DNA of 64,000 bases from JAUIET01 sp045106985 (lineage in GTDB: Bacteria; Pseudomonadota; Gammaproteobacteria; Pseudomonadales; JAUIET01), in contig JBGCFQ010000021.1 of assembly GCA_045106985.1 (NCBI GenBank), positions 1 to 64,000 of the forward strand, read 5' to 3'. Below are positions 36,477 to 45,623 of the stretch, piece after piece. A model generated the notes under the pieces. The model ran no database searches, had not been told where the DNA came from, and saw only the letters and a program-made list of their open reading frames with translations. Within the stretch, counting starts at the first letter, position 1. The number at the start of each line of letters is the position of its first letter. The translations under genes were made by a program, and so were the position numbers.

Positions 36477-38684
36477 TTATTGATCGCCTTTAGATAGGCC
36501 GCGGAGCTTGGACGAAATATTTGCCACAGCTTGGTCGAATAATGGGGTGTTTTCCATAATTTTCAATTTTCCATCCTGTAAGCTTTGAGCAAGAGACTTA
36601 CAGTCTAGAATTGCTACGCGCGCACCAATGCGGTTGACCAATAAAAAGCTCTCATCGGTTTCGAGATAGGCTGACACCTTACAAAACTTACCCCCCGTGC
36701 TACCGGGTATGCTAAGGCGAATCCAGTCTCCCGGTTGTAACTTCTTTATTCGGCGCAAGTTTTTAAACTCCGGATTTGGTGTAACTGCCTCACTCTCCCA
36801 GGCTTGGTTTGACATGTTCAATTCTGTGTCAGACTCTTTGGTTGTCGACAGAGCCTCATTGAAGGCTTTTTCATCGCCGTTAATAATGTGACGGTGCAGG
36901 TCTTTGATGCTGACGAGGCGTGTGTTCCAACCTTGGTCTGTGGTGCGATGCGCCTTGAGATTGCTCTCGATCGTGCGATAGAGTTGTTCACACACTCGGT
37001 TCATGCGTTGCAAAGACTTGCGATCGGTGTGCATTTGGGCGGTCCATAGAAGATCGTCGGCAACCTGTTCAACCTCTAGCCACTCTGCGCTCTGCTCGCC
37101 ATGATTGAGGTACGTTGACAGTAAAATGTTATGCCAATCGAGGTAAAGAAAATTGCGAACTGCGTCAGGTGTACGTTTATTCTTGAATTTCTCTTGCAGA
37201 ATGATTCTCAATTTCTCGCGTGCATGTCTAGCCAAGGCGCTGGTTTTAGCAGAACTGCTGACTCTCTGCTCCATCGCTTCGGATTTCTGGTTTTCACTAC
37301 TCAAAAAATCCTGAAGGTTGGCAATTAAGTCGACAAAATCGGCCTCTGACAGCTCCGGTTCGTTTATCAGTCCTTGAACTTGCTCATTAATAAGAGCGAA
37401 AAAAGGTGCATCTTCCGGTTTGCTTACATCGCGCCCGTAGCTCGCTTGGGCTATTTCGTTTATCAAGTTCCTTAAGGGGTGCTGTTTGGTTGTAAACAAA
37501 TAGCGATCGCGCAAAGCGATTTTTAAAACCGGAATTTGCAAACGTGCTAGCAACGCCTGCATATCAATGGGTAGCGCCTCGGCATCCAGCACAAAATCAA
37601 AGAACATGCTGACAAGGTTGATAGTGTGTTCATCTGCGGAACGAAGAGCTGTCGATCCGCCTTCTGATTTTCGCTGTTGTAAGATCCCTGTAACGAGCTC
37701 AGATAATGAACCTGTAGCTTGGGTTGTTTTTGGGTCGATCTGGCTATCATTTGCAGACTCGCCAGCCATTGCATTCAATAAACCGACAAGCTCATATTGA
37801 GTCACTTCTGGGCCGTTAGACAGTTCGCCTAAATTCAACATGCCGGGCAGGGTGTGCATGCCAGCCTTGAGAGCGCTGAGCAAGTCTGTTAACCCTGTCA
37901 ATTCAGCGATAGCCGATTCCGAAGGCTCATTGGTTAAGGAGTAGTGTTCGCTCGACGGTTGAGTTGAGGTGTTTTGCTTGCGGGCATCATTCGCAGCGTT
38001 TCGGGCGCGCAGTTTCAGCTTTGGCAATACGCCGCCGACAATCAGGATTTCATTGGCTTTGCTGTAGATTGCTCCAAGCTCAGAAATCACCACTTGGTCA
38101 AAGCGCTTATAGAGAAATACTTTTAGCTTCAATTCAATGTCGAGAGAGGCCGTACCTTGGCTGAAAAGTTCTAAGAGATTGCCAGGGTCAAGCGGATTGT
38201 CTTCGTCATCGAGCTTGCTCTGCTCTAAAAGGTGTTCGAATCGTGCTGAAAGTTGAAGCAGCGCTTCTGCGTGTCGTAAGCGCGCCTGGTTGACGATGCC
38301 TTTCACTGTAACGCTTTCTTCTAACTCTTCATTCTTGACCAGTTCCAATTGACTAGAGTCTATCTCGAGTCGAGACACACTTTGTGCGTTGCGGCGTACA
38401 CGGGGACCTTTGAGATTCTGGAATGCTTGCTTGAGTTTCCGTATGTAGAATTCAGTGACTTCAGCTTTTTGCATTCGAAGCTCACGCATGGCTTCGAAAT
38501 ACAAGTTCTGATCTTTATTGTTGGCTGCGGCCTCGGCAAAATCAAACAAAGAATCGTCGCAGCGTGCAAAGAACTCTTCTAGTAGAGTCTCCAGCTCAGT
38601 AGCACTGCCGTCGCAAACTTGTTTGAGCAGAATTGGCAGTGAATTTGAGCTGTCTATTGATTGTGTGCTGGCGTCGTTTGGCAC
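36477..38684 (-). CDS. DUF1631 family protein (first of a tandem pair)
   Basis: This is a 735-residue, mainly helical, acidic cytoplasmic protein without signal peptide or membrane segments. The N-terminal region (CDDSLFDFAEAAANNKDQ, YFEAMRELRMQK) is shared with the neighbouring upstream gene. A conserved middle block (FFDFVLDAEALPI, RLQIPVLKIALRD) and the C-terminal domain (LKPGDWIRL to LVNRIGARVAILD) are also shared. The pattern matches DUF1631, a family of unknown function in gammaproteobacteria. The C-terminal domain is beta-rich and could bind a ligand. No function is claimed. Confidence 0.75.
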   Translation of the reverse strand: MPNDASTQSIDSSNSLPILLKQVCDGSATELETLLEEFFARCDDSLFDFAEAAANNKDQNLYFEAMRELRMQKAEVTEFYIRKLKQAFQNLKGPRVRRNAQSVSRLEIDSSQLELVKNEELEESVTVKGIVNQARLRHAEALLQLSARFEHLLEQSKLDDEDNPLDPGNLLELFSQGTASLDIELKLKVFLYKRFDQVVISELGAIYSKANEILIVGGVLPKLKLRARNAANDARKQNTSTQPSSEHYSLTNEPSESAIAELTGLTDLLSALKAGMHTLPGMLNLGELSNGPEVTQYELVGLLNAMAGESANDSQIDPKTTQATGSLSELVTGILQQRKSEGGSTALRSADEHTINLVSMFFDFVLDAEALPIDMQALLARLQIPVLKIALRDRYLFTTKQHPLRNLINEIAQASYGRDVSKPEDAPFFALINEQVQGLINEPELSEADFVDLIANLQDFLSSENQKSEAMEQRVSSSAKTSALARHAREKLRIILQEKFKNKRTPDAVRNFLYLDWHNILLSTYLNHGEQSAEWLEVEQVADDLLWTAQMHTDRKSLQRMNRVCEQLYRTIESNLKAHRTTDQGWNTRLVSIKDLHRHIINGDEKAFNEALSTTKESDTELNMSNQAWESEAVTPNPEFKNLRRIKKLQPGDWIRLSIPGSTGGKFCKVSAYLETDESFLLVNRIGARVAILDCKSLAQSLQDGKLKIMENTPLFDQAVANISSKLRGLSKGDQ

Positions 38685-38794
38685 GGGCTATTCTCGTGGC
38701 AGGAAGCCTAATAGAGTTACTATTTAGCTTAGACCGAGTATGCTCGGTTGTCTAAATTTTGACTAGTGGAACGAGCCGTTTATCGGGTTGAGTG

Positions 38795-41065
38795 TCAAGC
38801 GGGCTCAGCGCTAGTATGTTCACCGTGGACCTGGCTAGAGAGGAGTGTCGTTACTTTGTTCATCATTCGATCAAAGAACCATTCGTGCTCGACAATTTTG
38901 GCGCGGCCTTGCTGTAGGTTGTAAGCGAATTCCTTACGCTTCTTTTCAGCAATCTTAAAGCCAAACCTGTTTACGAAAACAAAAGAATCGTTTGTGTCAA
39001 TTTTTGCTATTAGCTTGCAACGTATAGCGTCGCTGGTTGATGTTTTGCCAAACATTACCCAGCTTCCGATGGTCAGATCTTCGGCCTTCTGGATGAAATC
39101 ATATGTTAGGGCCTGGTATTGCACTTGTTGCCGTTCAACCGCCGTCATTTCTTTCCATGGCTTGTCTGACCGGGTTTCAGAATGTAAAGCAGCCTTTTGT
39201 TGTTCGTTGAGCTTCTCACGGCCGACGTTGCTTGCTTCACTTGCTTGGAGCAATCGTTCGTGTAAAGTGGAAATATCTTTCATTCGCTCTTTTGCGGCGT
39301 CCTCGGTAGGCAGTGACGTTGCCAGCCATTTACTGAGACGCTGCTGCAGTTCTGGCAGAATTCGTTGCAAGCGTTGGCGCGATTTCTCATCCTTATGCAT
39401 CAGCGATGTCCAAATGAGGTCGTCCAAGGTTTGTAAGGCTTCGGTCCACTCAGCACTGCCGTCTCCGTGCTTAAGCCGTGCTAAAAGCAAGACTTGTTGC
39501 CACTCATCGATGGCAAAACTCTGGATCAGCTTTGGGACTTCTACGTTCTCAAGGCGCTCAAGAACAAGCTCTTCAATGAGAGCCTTAGTATGTCGAGTTT
39601 TTGCTTCTGCTGCCGCAGATTCACTGGTACGTTTTTCAATCTTAGCCGTTTTTTGTTCGTCTCGTTTCCTGAACGCGCGCAGCACTTCAAGACTAGTAAG
39701 GAAAACGGATTCTCCTTCGTCATAGTGATCATGTATGTCGTGTACTACTTCGCTTATCTTCGCTACAAGAGATGTTTTGGCTTCACTTTCCTTATCGCTC
39801 AAGCCGATACCAGCAGCAACTACTTCATTGATTAAACGTCTGGCGGGATGGCTACTTGAGTTGAAGAACTTTTTGTCTTTAAGCGCTATTTTCAAAACCG
39901 GTATTTGCAAGCGGCTTATTAGCGCTTGTATCTGAATGGGCAGCTGTTTGTCGTCGAGCACGAAGTCAAAGAACATCGCAATGAGGTTGATAACGTCCTC
40001 GTCTGACTTTTGAACCTTGGCTTTTTCACCTTTGCGTTGACGCTCCTCTAGCGATTGTCCCAACAGAGCTCTTAAATCAAGCTGTGGTTTTAGTAAGTCG
40101 GTACCGCTCTTGTCCAGTGGGGAGCGTTGTTGCAAATCGCTGAGAATGCCGTGCAGTTCCTCCGCATTCATTGCAGGCCCGGCGCCATTGCTAATAAACA
40201 ACGGAAAGCCAAGATTACCTGCTAAGGCCAGTTCTCGAACACTGCTTAGTAGCTGGCTTAATTCTGTGAATTGGCGATTAAATTCTGTATGTTGTGGTGG
40301 TCTTGCGTTCGTCTCTGCTTCAGTAGACGTTTTTTGTGCCTGGTCCGGAGCATTAGCTGTGCTGTGATTTTGCTTCTGAACTGAGCGGCTTACTTTGGGC
40401 AAAACGCCAGCATTGATGAGCTGTTGATTCGCGGTGCCAATAACAGTATGAAGTTGTTTGGCAACAACTCTGTCGAATTGCTTAAACAGCACAATTCGCG
40501 CGGTAATTTCTAGCTCGAGAATTTCACATGCTGCTCTAAACGCATCTCCAATTTGTTGTGGGTCCAGAGGATTATTAGACTCATTCACTTCTGTGGTGCG
40601 AATCAGGAAATCGAAACGTCTGTTAAGGTTGTACAGTTGCGTCTGACAGTCCAGGCGGCTTCTGGTCACCATGCTCGATATGGCCACTGTGGCTTCCATT
40701 TCCTCAGATTCCACTAAGTCCATAGCGTCAGCAGAGGTCGATTTGGGCGCAATTTTTAGCTTATTGTCGACCTGCAGAAGTTTGCTAAAGCTTTGTTCGA
40801 CGTTTATTTTGAAGCGGGTGATTACCAAGTCCTGCTTCAGTCTTATTTCGCGCATTGCCTCAAAAAACATGCTTTGTTCGTTGTTCGATCGTGCTTTTTC
40901 TGCGAGTTTAAAAAATACATCATCGCAACTGCTGAATAGACGATTATTGTGGTTAATCAGGCTGCTGATGGCTGCATCGCGTACCTGACTGACGACAGTA
41001 GGCAAGCCGGTAGCTTCAGCCTTTTTTGTAAATACGGAGCTAGCCCGAGTCTCTAGCGATTCCAT
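38795..41065 (-). CDS. DUF1631 family protein (second of a tandem pair)
   Basis: The 756-residue paralogue of the downstream gene has the same order of blocks: CDDVFFKLAEKARSNNEQ and FFEAMREIRLKQ at the N-terminus, and FFDFVLDDKQLPIQIQALI with RLQIPVLKIALKDKKFF in the middle. A C-terminal domain has DLTIGSWVMF and FVFVNRFGFKIAEKKRK. Clear sequence divergence outside these blocks indicates an old duplication. No membrane segment or signal peptide is seen. A 110-base gap separates the two. Function unknown. Confidence 0.75.
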   Translation of the reverse strand: MESLETRASSVFTKKAEATGLPTVVSQVRDAAISSLINHNNRLFSSCDDVFFKLAEKARSNNEQSMFFEAMREIRLKQDLVITRFKINVEQSFSKLLQVDNKLKIAPKSTSADAMDLVESEEMEATVAISSMVTRSRLDCQTQLYNLNRRFDFLIRTTEVNESNNPLDPQQIGDAFRAACEILELEITARIVLFKQFDRVVAKQLHTVIGTANQQLINAGVLPKVSRSVQKQNHSTANAPDQAQKTSTEAETNARPPQHTEFNRQFTELSQLLSSVRELALAGNLGFPLFISNGAGPAMNAEELHGILSDLQQRSPLDKSGTDLLKPQLDLRALLGQSLEERQRKGEKAKVQKSDEDVINLIAMFFDFVLDDKQLPIQIQALISRLQIPVLKIALKDKKFFNSSSHPARRLINEVVAAGIGLSDKESEAKTSLVAKISEVVHDIHDHYDEGESVFLTSLEVLRAFRKRDEQKTAKIEKRTSESAAAEAKTRHTKALIEELVLERLENVEVPKLIQSFAIDEWQQVLLLARLKHGDGSAEWTEALQTLDDLIWTSLMHKDEKSRQRLQRILPELQQRLSKWLATSLPTEDAAKERMKDISTLHERLLQASEASNVGREKLNEQQKAALHSETRSDKPWKEMTAVERQQVQYQALTYDFIQKAEDLTIGSWVMFGKTSTSDAIRCKLIAKIDTNDSFVFVNRFGFKIAEKKRKEFAYNLQQGRAKIVEHEWFFDRMMNKVTTLLSSQVHGEHTSAEPA

Positions 41066-41173
41066 GTCTTATACCCACCAATTTAAGAGCAATCGCCGAA
41101 TCCAAAAACCATGTTTTTGAATGCGAACGAGTGGTTGAATAACGACAAAGTATGCCACAAAGCCGATGAGGGG

Positions 41174-41197
41174 CCTATCGGGCTGTTGCGCGATAGG
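41174..41197 (-). other. Stem-loop downstream of ispB
   Basis: CCTATCG (41174-41180) and CGATAGG (41191-41197) form a 7-bp stem with a 10-base loop, 43 bases past the ispB stop. No T-run follows on the minus strand, so it is at best an imperfect terminator or mRNA 3'-end structure. Confidence 0.3.
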
Positions 41198-41239
41198 TTA
41201 ATAAATAGACAGTGACGTGATGCGAGCGTCAGTAGATGC

Positions 41240-42211
41240 TTAGGCGTTTCTCGCTACAGCTAACTCTGCGAGCCTTAGCAGCTCTTTTTTTGTGTCAGAT
41301 TCGGCCAATGCTCGAATACTTTCTTGTGCTGCGAAAGTGTATCGCTGAGCCACCTCTAGGGTATATTCCAGGGCGCCGCATTTTTCCACGGTTTCGCTAA
41401 TACTGGTTAGTTCTTGTGCCGATTGATTAGTGATAGCGGTTCGTATTTGCTCAGCCTCGGCTTTGGTGGCCCGCTGCATTGCCCTGATCAGCGGCAAAGT
41501 TGGTTTTCCTTCAGCCAGATCATCACCTACGTTTTTCCCCATCACGGCGGCGTCTCCCGCATAGTCCAAGTAGTCGTCCATTAGCTGGAAGGCCATTCCG
41601 AGTGAATGACCATAACTGGCGAGAGCATCCACTTGAGTGGCTGAGGCATTTGAAAGTAGCGCTCCACACCGGGTTGCCGCTTCAAACAGACGTGCAGTTT
41701 TGTATTCTATGATCTGCAAATATTGCTCTTCAGTGGTGTCGGCTTGACCCGCCCGAACGAGCTGTAGCACTTCACCTTCTGCGATCAGGTTAGTGGTGTT
41801 GGCAAGTTCGGCCATCACATCACTATTATCAATTTCAACCAGCATTTGAAACGCACGCGAATAGAGGAAATCACCGACCAGCACGCTGGATGCGTTCCCC
41901 CAAGTGGCATTAGCGGTGGGCCTGCCACGCCGCAATTTAGAAACATCTATAACATCATCATGTAAGAGCGTCGCGGTGTGCAGAAACTCAATGACCGCGG
42001 CTAAGCTATAAATTTGTGCCGGTGGAATTGAGTCGGCGGATAGGGCCCGAGCCGCAAGTATGGTCATCAACGGTCGCAGTCGCTTGCCGCCAGCAGCGAT
42101 TAGATGTTCACCAATTTCTTCCACCAGCGGTACCTGCGATCGAAGTTTGTCTTCAATAACAGAGTTAAGCTGCATTAGCTCCGGTTGTACTGTAAGCAGA
42201 AAGGTTTTCAT
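41240..42211 (-). CDS. ispB: Octaprenyl (polyprenyl) diphosphate synthase
   Basis: The enzyme builds the isoprenoid side chain of ubiquinone/menaquinone by chain elongation with isopentenyl diphosphate. The 323-residue protein has the first Asp-rich motif (HDDVID, about residues 84-89), the GGKRLRP substrate-binding segment and the second Asp motif (LMDDYLDYAGD, about 210-220). It is divergent from rplU-rpmA, the usual placement in gammaproteobacteria. Chain length is inferred from this context only. Confidence 0.94.
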   Translation of the reverse strand: MKTFLLTVQPELMQLNSVIEDKLRSQVPLVEEIGEHLIAAGGKRLRPLMTILAARALSADSIPPAQIYSLAAVIEFLHTATLLHDDVIDVSKLRRGRPTANATWGNASSVLVGDFLYSRAFQMLVEIDNSDVMAELANTTNLIAEGEVLQLVRAGQADTTEEQYLQIIEYKTARLFEAATRCGALLSNASATQVDALASYGHSLGMAFQLMDDYLDYAGDAAVMGKNVGDDLAEGKPTLPLIRAMQRATKAEAEQIRTAITNQSAQELTSISETVEKCGALEYTLEVAQRYTFAAQESIRALAESDTKKELLRLAELAVARNA

Positions 42212-42433
42212 TACGCTATGATCAATCTATGCAAAGCCCGAACTTCGGGGGCAAAGCATGCTAAGAACAGCGCGGAGTTAAGTCAAGCCAGTCTGCAATC
42301 TGCTTCCAACAGCAGATCAGATGCCGCAAGTTGTTGGTTGGATTGCAAGAGTACGTTGTTTACTGATCTTAGGGCTTGCTTGAAGGCCAAGTTTTACGTA
42401 AAATTCGCGCCCTTCGTAAACGACCAACGTTGT

Positions 42434-42455
42434 CTGCCTAAACTTTGGCAGTTTA
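42434..42455 (+). promoter_or_regulatory. Overlapping hairpins in the rplU leader
   Basis: Within the 287-base ispB-rplU gap, CTGCC (42434-42438) can pair with GGCAG (42447-42451), while TAAACT (42439-42444) can pair with AGTTTA (42450-42455). The two helices are mutually exclusive. They lie 44-65 bases before the rplU ATG, where an L21 leader control element could act; no known family is recognised. Confidence 0.3.
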
Positions 42456-42498
42456 AGAATCGGCGGTTGGACAAAGATTACAGACAGTTGGGTAAATT

Positions 42499-42810
42499 AT
42501 GTACGCGGTTATCGAGAGCGGTGGAAAGCAGCACCGAGTGATTGAAGGTGAAACCCTTAAGCTGGAGAAGCTAGAGGCTGAAACTGGGCAGAATATTGAT
42601 TTTGATAAGGTATTGCTTGTTGGGGCTGGTGACAGCATTCAAGTTGGCGCTCCTTATTTAGAGTCCGGCAAAGTGACCGCTGAAGTGGTCGATCATGGTC
42701 GTCATGATAAAGTGAAGATTATTAAGTTCCGTCGACGAAAGCATTCTATGAAGCGTCAAGGGCATCGACAGTGGTACACCACAGTTAAAATAACCGGCAT
42801 TTCAGCGTAA
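42499..42810 (+). CDS. rplU: 50S ribosomal protein L21
   Basis: L21 binds 23S rRNA in the large subunit. The 103-residue protein begins MYAVIESGGKQHRV and has the signature KIIKFRRRKHSMKRQGHRQ near the C-terminus. Length and sequence are standard. It is followed 36 bases later by rpmA; the pair precedes obgE, a conserved order. Confidence 0.98.
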   Translation: MYAVIESGGKQHRVIEGETLKLEKLEAETGQNIDFDKVLLVGAGDSIQVGAPYLESGKVTAEVVDHGRHDKVKIIKFRRRKHSMKRQGHRQWYTTVKITGISA

Positions 42811-42846
42811 AGCTGACTGCCACTAGCACACGGTAGGGTTTTAGAC

Positions 42847-43104
42847 ATGGCACATAAAAAAGCAGGCGGTAGCACGCGCAATGGTCGCGATTCACAGTCT
42901 AAACGTCTTGGTGTAAAGCGTTTTGGCGGTCAGGTTGTTGACGCAGGTAATATTCTTATTCGTCAGCGTGGTACACAGTTTCATCCTGGTGAGAACGTGG
43001 GGTGTGGTAAGGACTACACACTGTTTGCGACATCGGCAGGTAAGGTAGAGTTCGCTGTAAAAGGACCGAAAAATCGCCGGTTTGTCAGTGTGGTACCAGC
43101 GTAG
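42847..43104 (+). CDS. rpmA: 50S ribosomal protein L27
   Basis: L27 reaches towards the peptidyl-transferase centre and stabilises tRNA. The 85-residue protein begins MAHKKAGGSTRNGRDS and has the RQRGTQFHPGENVGCGKD segment of the family. No N-terminal extension of the Firmicute type is present, so no cleavage is expected beyond Met removal. A strong terminator follows. Confidence 0.98.
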   Translation: MAHKKAGGSTRNGRDSQSKRLGVKRFGGQVVDAGNILIRQRGTQFHPGENVGCGKDYTLFATSAGKVEFAVKGPKNRRFVSVVPA

Positions 43105-43132
43105 GCTGTACGAGGCTCAATTCCGCGAAAAG

Positions 43133-43156
43133 CCCCGCCACCGAGCGGGGTTTTTT
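43133..43156 (+). terminator. Rho-independent terminator after rpmA
   Basis: A GC-rich 6-bp stem (CCCCGC 43133-43138 with GCGGGG 43145-43150), loop CACCGA, runs straight into TTTTTT (43151-43156). It separates rplU-rpmA from obgE-proB. Confidence 0.92.
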
Positions 43157-43199
43157 GTATGTGGTGTTCTAGTAAGCGTAGGTTGATTGAGGTTGTTGA

Positions 43200-44387
43200 G
43201 TGAAATTCGTTGATGAAGCTCGAATAAAGGTGAGTGCGGGTCGCGGGGGTAGTGGCTGTCTGAGTTTTCGCCGAGAGAAGTACATACCCAGAGGCGGTCC
43301 CGATGGTGGTGACGGCGGTGACGGCGGTAGTGTTTATCTCGTCGCGGATGACTCGCTAAACACGATGATTGACTATCGCTTTAACCGTATTTTTAGGGCC
43401 ACTGTGGGTCAAACCGGCGCCGGCAAGGATTGCACGGGGCGTGCGGGCGAGGACCTAATGCTTCCGGTTCCAGTGGGGACTACGGTTATCGATGAAGAAA
43501 CTGAACAAGTTATAGGTGATTTAACGGAAGCGGGGCAGCGCTTATTAGTGGCTCAAGGCGGTTTTCACGGGCTGGGTAACGCCCGTTTCAAAAGCAGTAC
43601 TAATCGAGCTCCCCGAAAGACTACTCCGGGCACAGAGGGAGAAACGCGCTTACTTCTTTTAGAAATGAAAGTGCTGGCTGATGTGGGCTTGTTGGGTTTA
43701 CCCAATGCGGGTAAGTCTAGTTTGATTCGCGCTATCTCTGCGGCCCAGCCTAAGGTGGCTGATTATCCCTTTACGACCTTAGCGCCTAAATTGGGAGTGG
43801 TGAGTGTAGACCCCCAGAGAAGCTTTGTGATGGCCGATATTCCAGGCTTGATCGAAGGGGCGGCTGAAGGCGCTGGTTTAGGAATACGTTTTCTTAAGCA
43901 TTTGGCGCGAACGCCGCTGCTACTGCACATAATTGATGTATTGCCGCCTGACGGCAGTGATCCGATTGAGCTCGCTAGCCGCCTAGAGCAAGAGCTAGCC
44001 AGTTACAGCACAGCTCTGCACCAGAGACCACGTTGGCTAGTGCTGAATAAGTGTGATTTGTTGGACGAAGAACAAATACAGCTTATAAAGGAGTCGCTTA
44101 GCGCGGATCAGCGTTTCACAGGCCGACCATTGTTTTGTATGTCGGCACTGAAGCGCGATGGTACAGACGCGCTTGCGCGCGCAGTTATGGACCACGTTGA
44201 AATTTATCGTGAACAAATGAAAGATCCTGAGTGGCGCGATGCCGAGATGGCCATTTATGAACTCATTCAGCAGCAGGGTCGTGAGCGCATTGACGCTGTT
44301 GCCGATGCGCGCCGTGCTGCGAAAACTGCGGCTGAAGACGAGCTTGATGACGATCCAGACGCTGCCGACGTGGAGTATAGAGACTAA
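43200..44387 (+). CDS. obgE: Obg-family GTPase ObgE/CgtA
   Basis: This essential GTPase takes part in late 50S assembly and the stress response. The 395-residue protein has the glycine-rich Obg fold (GRGGSGCLSFRREKY, GGDGGDGGS) at residues 1-158. The G domain has G1 GLPNAGKSS, switch PFTTLAPKLG, G3 DIPGLIEGA and G4 NKCD. The acidic tail is DELDDDPDAADVE. The start is GTG at 43200. Its TAA stop shares one base with the proB ATG (TAATG), indicating coupling. Confidence 0.96.
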   Translation: MKFVDEARIKVSAGRGGSGCLSFRREKYIPRGGPDGGDGGDGGSVYLVADDSLNTMIDYRFNRIFRATVGQTGAGKDCTGRAGEDLMLPVPVGTTVIDEETEQVIGDLTEAGQRLLVAQGGFHGLGNARFKSSTNRAPRKTTPGTEGETRLLLLEMKVLADVGLLGLPNAGKSSLIRAISAAQPKVADYPFTTLAPKLGVVSVDPQRSFVMADIPGLIEGAAEGAGLGIRFLKHLARTPLLLHIIDVLPPDGSDPIELASRLEQELASYSTALHQRPRWLVLNKCDLLDEEQIQLIKESLSADQRFTGRPLFCMSALKRDGTDALARAVMDHVEIYREQMKDPEWRDAEMAIYELIQQQGRERIDAVADARRAAKTAAEDELDDDPDAADVEYRD

Positions 44388-45511
44388 TGTCTGGCGCCAA
44401 TAATCGGTCGGGTCGGCCACGCTGGGTTATAAAGATCGGTAGTTCTCTGTTAACTGAAGATGGCTTGGGCTTGTCAACCAATGTGATGGCAGACTGGGTG
44501 CGTCAAATGGCTCATCTGCGCAACAGTGGAATCGACCTGGTGATTGTCTCCTCTGGTGCGGTTGCTGAAGGCTGTGGTCGACTAGGGTGGTCTAAAAGAC
44601 CGCGTGAGTTGCATAAGTTACAGGCGGCCGCTGCCGTTGGGCAAATGGGTCTGGTGCAGGCCTGGGAGTCTCAGTTTCAGCGTTTTGATGCCCACACAGC
44701 ACAGATTCTGCTGGTGGGAGAAGATGTCCGTAATCGGCAGCGCTACTTGAATGCGCGCAAGACCATCAATGCCTTATTGGAATTAGGTGTTGTGCCAGTG
44801 GTTAATGAGAATGATACCGTTGCTACCGACGAGATTAGGTTTGGCGACAATGATCGCCTCGCCGCTCTGGTTGCCAATCTGATTTACGCTGATCGGCTTA
44901 TTATCATGACGGACCAAGATGGCCTTTATGACAGTGATCCTCGAGCTAACCCTGAGGCTAAGTTGGTCAAAACAGGACGGGCGAGCGACTCGAGTTTGTT
45001 GGCAAAAGCGGGAGAATCGGCGGGTGCTCTGGGCAGGGGTGGAATGCGAACAAAGATACAAGCCGCTCGCCAGGCCGCCAGCTCAGGCACAGAAACTTTC
45101 ATTGTTGGGGGGCGCGAAGTGAATGTGCTTTTGCGCCTGCAGGAGGCTGATTGGCCCGGTACTCATCTTCAGGCTGACCGAAAACCAAGTGCTGCTCGAA
45201 AGCAGTGGATAGCCGGCCAAGCACAGACGCTGGGAACATTGTGGCTGGATGAGGGCGCGGTAAAAATGATTACCAGCTCTGGAAAAAGCCTATTGCCAGT
45301 GGGTGTTACGCGCTGTGACGGGGATTTTGGAATGGGTGATGCTGTCAGCTGTGTGGATACCAAAGGGCATGAGGTAGCTCGAGGTCTGGCCAATTATGCC
45401 GCTGTGGACGTGCGCAAGGTGTTAGGCTTGAGCTCGACAGAAATTGCAGCCAAGAACCTTCGTCCAAGAGATGAAGAGCTCATTCACCGTGACAATCTGG
45501 TTGTTCTCTAA
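44387..45511 (+). CDS. proB: Glutamate 5-kinase (ProB)
   Basis: ProB is the first enzyme of proline synthesis, phosphorylating glutamate. The 374-residue protein has an amino-acid-kinase domain (WVIKIGSSLL; VIVSSGAVAEG; NENDTVATDEIRFGDND; GRGGMRTKIQAA) and a C-terminal PUA domain (about 275-370). The partner proA lies 2.7 kb downstream rather than adjacent as in E. coli, with an AP-superfamily gene, rpsT and dedA in between. Confidence 0.96.
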   Translation: MSGANNRSGRPRWVIKIGSSLLTEDGLGLSTNVMADWVRQMAHLRNSGIDLVIVSSGAVAEGCGRLGWSKRPRELHKLQAAAAVGQMGLVQAWESQFQRFDAHTAQILLVGEDVRNRQRYLNARKTINALLELGVVPVVNENDTVATDEIRFGDNDRLAALVANLIYADRLIIMTDQDGLYDSDPRANPEAKLVKTGRASDSSLLAKAGESAGALGRGGMRTKIQAARQAASSGTETFIVGGREVNVLLRLQEADWPGTHLQADRKPSAARKQWIAGQAQTLGTLWLDEGAVKMITSSGKSLLPVGVTRCDGDFGMGDAVSCVDTKGHEVARGLANYAAVDVRKVLGLSSTEIAAKNLRPRDEELIHRDNLVVL

Positions 45512-45623
45512 AATAGCACTACCGCTCGACGGAATTAACGATTTTTTGAGTGTATTTTGTTCAATCTCGGAGCCTATTGAAGCTATACTTTTTAGTGACT
45601 AGCATGGCCTGCAATTGAAAATC

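Noticed and set aside
42212..42498. Plus-strand open frame across the ispB-rplU gap
   Set aside because: It overlaps both flanking genes in another frame and has a composition unlike a protein; the gap is a normal divergent promoter region.
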